64,000 bases of DNA from Candidatus Poseidoniaceae archaeon. Its GTDB lineage: Archaea > Thermoplasmatota > Poseidoniia > Poseidoniales > Poseidoniaceae. Under the pieces are notes generated by a model. It made no database searches, was not told the origin of the DNA, and saw only the letters and a list, made by a program, of their open reading frames with translations. The position numbers and the translations under genes are program-made. The stretch lies in assembly GCA_028356125.1 (NCBI GenBank), contig JAOMTZ010000002.1, positions 1-64,000 on the forward strand, given 5' to 3'. Positions 57,444-64,000 of this stretch are shown piece by piece (positions within the stretch are counted from its first letter, which is position 1; every line of letters starts with the position of its first letter).

Positions 57444-57834
57444 CGGTATATTCTGTTACTCTTATGCCTAGCCTGCCTTGTCTAGAGTTACGTTGCATTA
57501 TCCGCTCATATTTGGATTCGAATGCTGCCTTCAAGTCGACTTTCATTGCTAGTGAATGACCCATCAATAAAATCATGATGTCCGCCATTTCTTCAGCGAC
57601 CTCTTCTATAGGTTTACCTTTGGTTATAGCAGCTGCTAATTCTCCTAATTCTTCCACTGTCAAGGCAATACGATAGCCCATGTCATGACCATTATTTCCT
57701 GCGAAATCATGCTTATGATGGAATGCTGCGACTTTACGCATCATCTGACTCCATTCATCATTATCTTCAGTAGCAAGCCAGTCATCGACACTCCGCCCCA
57801 TGTAAGGGGGGTTTGCCACACAAGGATTAGTCAT
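57436..57834 (-). CDS. MazG-family nucleotide pyrophosphohydrolase
   Basis: ALTVEELGELAAAITKGKPIEEVAEEMADIMILLMGHS. Confidence 0.88.
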   Translation of the reverse strand: MTNPCVANPPYMGRSVDDWLATEDNDEWSQMMRKVAAFHHKHDFAGNNGHDMGYRIALTVEELGELAAAITKGKPIEEVAEEMADIMILLMGHSLAMKVDLKAAFESKYERIMQRNSRQGRLGIRVTEYTGE

Positions 57835-58597
57835 TACTGAAGGATTTGATACAATCTATTACTGGACCTAGCCTAGAACCTGCTGTGCTAGAAACCTCCA
57901 GGTGGTCAAGATCTTTTCCTGAATCACCCGGCTCTCTTCCAGCAGCCCAGTTACTTGCAACTACAATTGCGGCATATGGAATTCCAATTTCAGCCGCTAA
58001 TTTACATTCCCTAGGCATTGTCATCCCAACAACTTCTCCACCTAACTTCTCAATGGCATCGATTTCGGCTGCGGTTTCGAATTGAGGTCCTTGGGCAAGC
58101 CAATAGTTCCGGGCTAGCGACAAACCTGGTTGTAGACCAGAAAGGACAGATTCCAATTTTTGATTCATATTTTCATCAAAAGGTTTAGTCATTGAAGTAA
58201 ATTGAGCATCTTCATCATGAAATGACATTGTAACGCCTGTAAAATCAATGTATTGAGAGGCGTATCCAACTGACCCAGGAGGGAAATCCTCTGGAATTGT
58301 CCCTACCGAACAAACCGCAAGAATCGCATCGACACCTGCGCCTGCCATGGCCTCAATATTGGCACGGTGATTTATGTTGTGAGGAGGAGTTGTACCTTCT
58401 CCGTGGTGCCTTTCTAAAAATATCAACTCATTAGAGCCACTCTGAACACATGTTAGAGGAACTTCGCCATAACTTGTTTGTGCTACAATATCATCAGATC
58501 TTGTAACCTCAATCTCATCAGCAGCAAGGCTAGTCATTGCCGTGCCGCCAATGAGACCGAGTCGCACATGGCTCAACTCACTCGAGTAAACGAGCAA
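57827..58597 (-). CDS. Purine nucleoside / methylthio(adenosine/inosine) phosphorylase family
   Basis: RLGLIGGTAM, FLERHHGEGTTPPHNINHRANIEAM, GPQFETAAEIDAIEKLGGEVVGMTMPRECKLA. Confidence 0.88.
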   Translation of the reverse strand: MLVYSSELSHVRLGLIGGTAMTSLAADEIEVTRSDDIVAQTSYGEVPLTCVQSGSNELIFLERHHGEGTTPPHNINHRANIEAMAGAGVDAILAVCSVGTIPEDFPPGSVGYASQYIDFTGVTMSFHDEDAQFTSMTKPFDENMNQKLESVLSGLQPGLSLARNYWLAQGPQFETAAEIDAIEKLGGEVVGMTMPRECKLAAEIGIPYAAIVVASNWAAGREPGDSGKDLDHLEVSSTAGSRLGPVIDCIKSFSND

Positions 58598-59603
58598 CGA
58601 TGTCTGCCTTGGTACCAGAAGTTGCTACTCCTGCCGCCTTTGCTTTCTCGACTAACTCGTCTTTCTTCAACTTCATCAAACCGGCTTCAGTTTCACCAGA
58701 TTCTTTTGGTGCAGGTGCTTCTTCAGCAGGTGCTTCTTCAGCAGGTGTTTCTTCAGCAGGTGCTTCAGCGGCTGGTGTTTCTTCAGCAGGTGCTTTTGCG
58801 ACCTTTTCCTTCTCAGAAATTGATTCCATTGCTTCAGCTGCTGCAAGAAGATCGCCTTCAACAGGTGCTTCTTCATCGGTTCCTTCTTCGCCTGCTTCTG
58901 CAATTGCTGCTGCTTTCTTTGCTTTGAGTTCTGCATCTTGACGTGCTTCCTCTGCATGAATGTCGTCTAATGTTGGTCCCTTTTCGGTAACAACACCAGT
59001 CTGCAATAATTGGCTCTTACGGATTACAACATTTCGGCATGGGTAAATCGACTTGACAGCATTTCTGATATCAGTCTCTAATTCCCCACCTAGCATTGCT
59101 TCTTGCAACTTTGAATAGTTGGACTTAGCAGCACAAGCACGAATAATCTCTGCTGACTTAGCACGCATTGCTTGCTTAACGGAAGTTTGGCATCGGCGCT
59201 CTGTAATCATCAAAGGCTTCAGTCTAACCAGGTACCCATCAGTAGTTACTACATCTACTACATCGTCAATCTTACCACGGTAGCGGCGGATTTGACGGCG
59301 TGTGTGGTCGGACTGGTGCGCATGACCCACAAATGTTGTCAGAGCATCTTGCCCTACAACTTCTGTAACGCGGAAGCGAAGTAAAACATGCATCTTAGTG
59401 AAGTCGCCACTGAATTCTTGTTGGGTCATTTCGTAAATGCGCCCCATAATGTGGTCATCTGTCTCTCCGATCGTCTCTCCGATTCGCTTGAAGTTCCATG
59501 GGTGTCGTGGTGCACGAATTGTGAACCATCGCTTGTTCTTCCACTTGTCACGCTGCTTACGTGCTGCTGCACGTGCCTTTGCACTCAACTTCTTTGCTGC
59601 CAT
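58578..59603 (-). CDS. Ribosomal protein eS1 (S3Ae) with acidic PAEE repeat linker and SAP-like C-terminus
   Basis: KWKNKRWFTIRAPRHPWNFKRIGETIGET...RRYRGKIDDVVDVVTTDGYLVRLKP; C-terminus GLMKLKKDELVEKAKAAGVATSGTKADIVARLLE. Confidence 0.9.
   Translation of the reverse strand: MAAKKLSAKARAAARKQRDKWKNKRWFTIRAPRHPWNFKRIGETIGETDDHIMGRIYEMTQQEFSGDFTKMHVLLRFRVTEVVGQDALTTFVGHAHQSDHTRRQIRRYRGKIDDVVDVVTTDGYLVRLKPLMITERRCQTSVKQAMRAKSAEIIRACAAKSNYSKLQEAMLGGELETDIRNAVKSIYPCRNVVIRKSQLLQTGVVTEKGPTLDDIHAEEARQDAELKAKKAAAIAEAGEEGTDEEAPVEGDLLAAAEAMESISEKEKVAKAPAEETPAAEAPAEETPAEEAPAEEAPAPKESGETEAGLMKLKKDELVEKAKAAGVATSGTKADIVARLLE
58711..58795. repeat. Imperfect 15-bp tandem repeat (gcttcttcagcaggt) within eS1 tail
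   Basis: Five or so units encoding (A/T)PAEE. Confidence 0.85.
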
Positions 59604-59690
59604 TCGAATCAACTCTCAGATTGCGGGGGCTACCCCACTTGCAAGCCTCGGACAAACAGGGGCTATATGAAAGCAACAGATGGACTAATG

Positions 59691-59705
59691 CACCCCTACG
59701 GGGTG
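59691..59705 (-). terminator. GC-rich hairpin CACCCC-GTA-GGGGTG after pdxS
   Basis: Perfect 6-bp stem with 3-nt loop starting 4 nt after the pdxS stop. Confidence 0.5.
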
Positions 59706-59708
59706 TAA

Positions 59709-60704
59709 TCACCAGCCTCTTTGGTCCAATCGGACTTCAAGAGTTTCTAGTTCATCGCCACGCATTGGGTCACCAGTCATCATGCCCATAGCCTCTGCAA
59801 CTTTGTCTGCATCATCATAGTGAGCAGTTGCTAACACGATAGCGTCAGCCATTGTTTCTGGATCGTCAGACTTGAAAATCCCTGAGCCAACAAATATGCC
59901 GTCAACGCCCATTTGCATCATTAGAGATGCATCAGCGGGCGTTGCTATTCCACCAGCACAGAAGGTAACTACTGGCAGTCTACCTAAATCTGCGACTTCC
60001 ACTAGGATGTCACGGATACTTCCATGCATTTCATCATCGATTTCTCCAAATGGAGTTACGTTTGAAATTCCAGGTAAATCACTTGATTCGGCAAGAACAC
60101 GGTATCGGTTCATTATCAAATGAGCCGCATCGTCTAATCCTGCATCGTTGAGAGTCTGAGTCTGACGAATTTCTTGGTCTATTAATCGAGCATGAGTTAC
60201 TGCTGCGACTACATTGCCAGTACCAGCCTCTCCTTTCGTTCTAATCATTGCAGCACCCTCATAAATTCGGCGGACTGCTTCTCCCAAGCCAGTTGCTCCA
60301 CAGACGAAAGGAATGTCGTGGGCGTTCTTATTTATGTGGAAATACGGATCTGCAGGAGTTAGAACCTCTGATTCATCCACCATATCTACACCCAATGCCT
60401 GAAGCACTTGAGATTCAGCTTCATGTCCAATCCGTGATTTTGCCATAACTGGAATCGAAGTACATTCTATTATTCCCTTGATCATGTCCGGATGTGAAGT
60501 CCTTGCAACACCACCAGATTTACGAATGTCTGCTGGAACTCTTTCGAGTGCCATAACTGAGACTGCGCCAGCAGATTCTGCCACCGCTGCTTGTTCAGGG
60601 GTTACAACATCCATAATGACACCGCCTTGAAGCATGGAAGCAAAACCACGCTTCAGTAGGTCATCTGCATGTCGAAGTGCGCTAATGTCGTTGGAGTTAT
60701 TCAT
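59709..60704 (-). CDS. pdxS: Pyridoxal 5'-phosphate synthase subunit PdxS
   Basis: [53 protein letters not shown]. Confidence 0.97.
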   Translation of the reverse strand: MNNSNDISALRHADDLLKRGFASMLQGGVIMDVVTPEQAAVAESAGAVSVMALERVPADIRKSGGVARTSHPDMIKGIIECTSIPVMAKSRIGHEAESQVLQALGVDMVDESEVLTPADPYFHINKNAHDIPFVCGATGLGEAVRRIYEGAAMIRTKGEAGTGNVVAAVTHARLIDQEIRQTQTLNDAGLDDAAHLIMNRYRVLAESSDLPGISNVTPFGEIDDEMHGSIRDILVEVADLGRLPVVTFCAGGIATPADASLMMQMGVDGIFVGSGIFKSDDPETMADAIVLATAHYDDADKVAEAMGMMTGDPMRGDELETLEVRLDQRGW

Positions 60705-60760
60705 CTAAATCAAACCTACCGGTGATAATCATACTCATCAAAGTATGTAGTGTGCCGTAA

Positions 60761-61036
60761 TTAATCAGCGAGAACAGGAGTGTCCCCAGTTGCAATTTCT
60801 GCATCCTGAGATTCTTCTTCATTTCTGTCAACCCATGCCTCTTCGCCGTCTGGCACATCTGTGTCAGCAAAGATTGCATCAACTGGACACTCGGGAACAC
60901 ATGCTCCACAATCGATGCATTCATCTGGATCAATAATCAGATATGTATCTGCTTCTCGAAACGCTTCAACAGGGCATACTGCAACGCATTCTTGGTATTT
61001 GTGGTCAACACATGCGGATGTTACAACGTGAGTCAT
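60761..61036 (-). CDS. Ferredoxin (7Fe/8Fe type)
   Basis: CVDHKYQECVAVCPVEAF ... CIDCGACVPECPVDAI. Confidence 0.93.
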   Translation of the reverse strand: MTHVVTSACVDHKYQECVAVCPVEAFREADTYLIIDPDECIDCGACVPECPVDAIFADTDVPDGEEAWVDRNEEESQDAEIATGDTPVLAD

Positions 61037-61085
61037 AGTATTCTCTCCGCTACGATGTCGTAGGCTAGAGGATATAATGGCTTGC

Positions 61086-61622
61086 TCAAACCCTTACATT
61101 TTCAGGGAGCCCTAATCTACTAGCATCTGCAATTGCTTTATCAAGAGTATTAAACGCCACTTCATCAACAATATTACCGGGATACACTTCTAATTTAGCA
61201 CGACCTTTGATCGTTGTTCGCTCACCTGGAACAGTCAAAGTGACTTTACCCGCCAGTAAATCCAATAGGTCTAGACGGATGTGTATAACATTACTATCAT
61301 CCATCCGATTATGTAGATCACTTTTCAGTTCCTTCAACAAATCAGGACCTAACCTTGAAAGAGATTTTGTAGCTTTGCCGCGACTCTTTATCTCAGCACG
61401 TACTACATGAATTGGAGAGCCATGATAAGAATCCATTCTTTCAATCTCAACAAGTTCGTCATCACCGACTAACCAGGCAATTGCTGCGGCATGAATGTAC
61501 TCATCTTCAACGCCGCTGGCAGTAGTTTGCCAAGAAACATGGTGAACTCCCATAACATCCCCACGCGTAAGAGGCTGATGAGTGTTGTTAGTCCAGTGGA
61601 TGCTCGACGCCTTCTTCGCCAA
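61086..61622 (-). CDS. Archaeal RNA-binding/exosome-associated-like protein (PF01877-like)
   Basis: VHHVSWQTTASGVEDEYIHAAAIAWLVGDDELVEIERMDSYHGSPIHVVRAEIKSRGKATKSLSRL; start codon uncertain. Confidence 0.5.
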   Translation of the reverse strand: MAKKASSIHWTNNTHQPLTRGDVMGVHHVSWQTTASGVEDEYIHAAAIAWLVGDDELVEIERMDSYHGSPIHVVRAEIKSRGKATKSLSRLGPDLLKELKSDLHNRMDDSNVIHIRLDLLDLLAGKVTLTVPGERTTIKGRAKLEVYPGNIVDEVAFNTLDKAIADASRLGLPENVRV

Positions 61623-61830
61623 GAGTCCATCTGAATGTTTTGATTACTCCATCCAAGGCCTTATGATTCCTAGCAGCCTCTTTCATACCTTCACGGTCGC
61701 CATCTCCACGGCACTGTTCGAACCACTTTTTCCATTGCTCTCGTCTAGCAATAGCCTTGTCAAGCATCTCTTCTATCTCTTCCCAAGAGCGGTTGTAACT
61801 TCGTACCGGTCCATCGTTGTCGACGCTCAT
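61588..61830 (-). CDS. Hypothetical protein (80 aa)
   Basis: MSVDNDGPVRSYNRSWEEIEEMLDKAIARREQWKKWFEQ...; ATG 61830 preferred. Confidence 0.6.
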   Translation of the reverse strand: MSVDNDGPVRSYNRSWEEIEEMLDKAIARREQWKKWFEQCRGDGDREGMKEAARNHKALDGVIKTFRWTLGEEGVEHPLD

Positions 61831-61889
61831 ATTTCCTTTGCGATGAACAACGGTATAAGAATAACACGCCGACAAGCGTAGATTAAGTA

Positions 61890-62924
61890 TCATCCTCGAC
61901 GTTCATTTTGTAAATCAATTGTGATATGAATACCATCACCAATTACACAATTGTGAACCCTCGAATCCACAATGGAGTTCTCCCCAATTATTGAAGATTC
62001 AGCAACTCCATTTACTTTCGAGTTTGACATTACAACCGTGTTAACAATAGCACCGTTCACTGACGCACCACTCAAAACTATAGATTTCTCCACATGCCCA
62101 CTTACAGAAGCCGAACTACTAATGAAAGAACCGTCCGGAAGAACTTCTCCGTCTGGCATTGGGAAAGGAAGAACATCCCTTCCTGAAATCAAAGCCATCT
62201 GCGCATTATGTAATTCAAATGGATGTCCAACATCGAACCAAATACCATTAACAGTTTTAGCATACATTGGCCAACCCCTAGATAGTACATCAGGGAATAA
62301 TTGTTTGGAGAAGTCGTACTTCTCACCTTCTGGAATAAGATCCATCACTTCGGGCTCAATTATGTATAGCCCTGCATTTATCAGATTCGAAAAGGCCTCA
62401 TTAATAGTAGGCTTTTCCTTGAAGCGTGAAATGAAACCTTCACTTAAATCTGAATCTACATCTCCTTGATTGGCTTCTGACAAACCAACTATTCCATACT
62501 CCGTTGGGTCATCAACACGCCACAAAGCCATTGTTACCTTAGCACCAGATTTGCGGTGAGACTCCAGTAAGTCTGTGATATCAAAAGAAGCTACAGAATC
62601 TCCAGAACCAACTACAAAGGTTTCCTTCAACTCATCCGAAAGCAAACGTACGCTTCCGGCAGTACCCATAGGAGACTCTTCTTGGTTTACGCGACTATTT
62701 ACATCCCATGTATCTACATGTTCAACCAATTGTTCACCTTGATAGCCAGTAGTAACTACAATTTCGGATAACCCAGCAGCCACCATTGCATCCTTGACAT
62801 AGTCAATTACTGGACGGCCTAATACGGGAACCATTGGTTTGGGCCTATTTGCAGTCAATGGCATTAGACGGGTGCCTCGGCCCCCGGCCATAATTACACC
62901 CAACAGGCTCTCACTTCCTTCCAC
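61890..62924 (-). CDS. Sugar-1-phosphate nucleotidyltransferase
   Basis: LLGVIMAGGRGTRLMPLTANRPKPMVPVLGRPVIDYV; C-terminal left-handed beta-helix-like region. Confidence 0.92.
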   Translation of the reverse strand: MEGSESLLGVIMAGGRGTRLMPLTANRPKPMVPVLGRPVIDYVKDAMVAAGLSEIVVTTGYQGEQLVEHVDTWDVNSRVNQEESPMGTAGSVRLLSDELKETFVVGSGDSVASFDITDLLESHRKSGAKVTMALWRVDDPTEYGIVGLSEANQGDVDSDLSEGFISRFKEKPTINEAFSNLINAGLYIIEPEVMDLIPEGEKYDFSKQLFPDVLSRGWPMYAKTVNGIWFDVGHPFELHNAQMALISGRDVLPFPMPDGEVLPDGSFISSSASVSGHVEKSIVLSGASVNGAIVNTVVMSNSKVNGVAESSIIGENSIVDSRVHNCVIGDGIHITIDLQNERRG

Positions 62925-63921
62925 GGGAAACTGTCATGTCTACTCGGCGCATGCTCTTTTTCTTGTCGGAGCGGCTTTTCTTTACATCCGCTCCCGCTCT
63001 ATCTCCAGACATTGTGCCACCAAAGGTTAGGTTTCCGGCACTAAGCAGGTGTTCAACCATTGAATCTGCAACCTTTTGGTCTTCCGCTCCGGTCTTCATT
63101 TCTTTAGTGACCAAAGCGTTGTGGTCGCTAATCCATGATTCTCTTTCTTCTCTGGCAATTTTGAGTTTGTCACGCGCTTCATTGACTTCCTTCATCATTT
63201 CAGTAATCTTAGAATGTACTTCGTCAGCTTTTTCTTTACAAGCAACGAATTCTTTGTGATGTCTGTCACCTTCTCCCTTCAGGAAATCACGGTGAGAGAA
63301 TAATTCATCTAATTCCTTACTCATTCCCTTAGCACGCTCTAGACATTCAACGAATAATTTGTGAGCCGCATCTGCTTCATGTTTTAGAGTTGCAATCGCT
63401 TCATCACGGTTGGACAAGTCTACCTTAATCAGTTGCAATTTGGTAACTTCTGGTTCAAGTTCCTTCATGCGACGACGCATGACTTTGATCTTCTCCATAG
63501 TCTCTTTTTCTTTCTTTGGAGACATACCGCCACGAGTCTCAAACACCTTTTCCATATTGTCAACTTCGCTTGTCAACTTGTTAAATTCGAAAGATGCTGA
63601 CTTCTTCTCATCTTTACTACCGCGCTGAGCCTTTGCCTGGCCGATGAGGTCTCTAATCTGAGCCTGTATAGCGTTTCTACGCTCTTTGTGAATATTTTGT
63701 TCTGCCCTGATGGCTTTTACTTCTGCAACAGATAAATCGAGTTTTTCACGATGTTCTTTGTATTGTGTCTGAATGGCATTACGTTGCTCTGCAAAACGCT
63801 TTCCTTGTTCGTTGTGGTTATTACGTGCATCACGTAATTTACGAACTTTAGCTTCCATCTGATGCAAGTGGTCGCGTAGGTCAGAATCTGGACGTGTTTC
63901 CTCGGTAGCACGCTCGGTCAT
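62911..63921 (-). CDS. Coiled-coil protein (COG1340-like)
   Basis: Long heptad-rich coiled coil, RDARNNHNEQGKRFAEQRNAIQTQYKEHREKL... Confidence 0.75.
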   Translation of the reverse strand: MTERATEETRPDSDLRDHLHQMEAKVRKLRDARNNHNEQGKRFAEQRNAIQTQYKEHREKLDLSVAEVKAIRAEQNIHKERRNAIQAQIRDLIGQAKAQRGSKDEKKSASFEFNKLTSEVDNMEKVFETRGGMSPKKEKETMEKIKVMRRRMKELEPEVTKLQLIKVDLSNRDEAIATLKHEADAAHKLFVECLERAKGMSKELDELFSHRDFLKGEGDRHHKEFVACKEKADEVHSKITEMMKEVNEARDKLKIAREERESWISDHNALVTKEMKTGAEDQKVADSMVEHLLSAGNLTFGGTMSGDRAGADVKKSRSDKKKSMRRVDMTVSRGRK

Positions 63922-64000
63922 GACTTCTGCGACGGCATCATCGCTTTCAATGCTACGATTAAGAAATTAGTATTATGCAGCCGATAATACTGCTAATATT

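Noticed and set aside
58711-58795. CRISPR-like short repeat array
   Set aside because: 15-bp units without spacers, in frame within eS1; it is a coding tandem repeat.
58478-58957. Leu/Gln-, Ala/Ser- and Lys/His-rich ORFs (58478-58927 +, 58600-58941 +, 58676-58957 -)
   Set aside because: Low-complexity translations of the eS1 repeat tail in other frames.
1-64000. Mobile elements, prophage, CRISPR-Cas, toxin-antitoxin or restriction-modification systems
   Set aside because: No transposase, integrase, Cas, methylase/endonuclease pair or capsid-type proteins recognised in any ORF.

Overview
The window looks like a contiguous piece of a marine Thermoplasmatota-type euryarchaeal chromosome, most plausibly Marine Group II / Ca. 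Poseidoniales. That assignment is inferred from gene content (Rpo11, aEF-1beta, TruD, FttA/aCPSF1, archaeal proteasome beta, SepF, eS1, giant CARDB/kelch surface proteins) and was not verified by search. It is gene dense, with about 65 credible CDSs on both strands, two tRNAs (Lys-CTT and Pro-TGG, both with encoded CCA), and an RNase P RNA on the minus strand at about 30923-31225 that the ORF track covers with spurious ORFs. There is no rRNA operon, CRISPR array, integrase or transposase. The most unusual items are: (i) a 280-bp tandem duplication carrying a small membrane-protein ORF in which every base difference inside the ORF is silent; (ii) a pyruvoyl-dependent arginine decarboxylase-like protein without the self-cleaving Ser-Ser; (iii) ribosomal protein eS1 with a PAEE-repeat linker and a C-terminal SAP-like domain; (iv) an archaeosortase-like protease plus a protein with a matching C-terminal sorting-like tail; (v) a VKOR/TlpA-like/His-rich operon; (vi) a multi-frameshifted lipoprotein remnant at about 54535-54934; (vii) a GT2 paralogue that has lost its DxD motif; and (viii) a SepF-like protein with an atypical N-terminus. 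All homology statements come from motif recognition by eye, not database searches.
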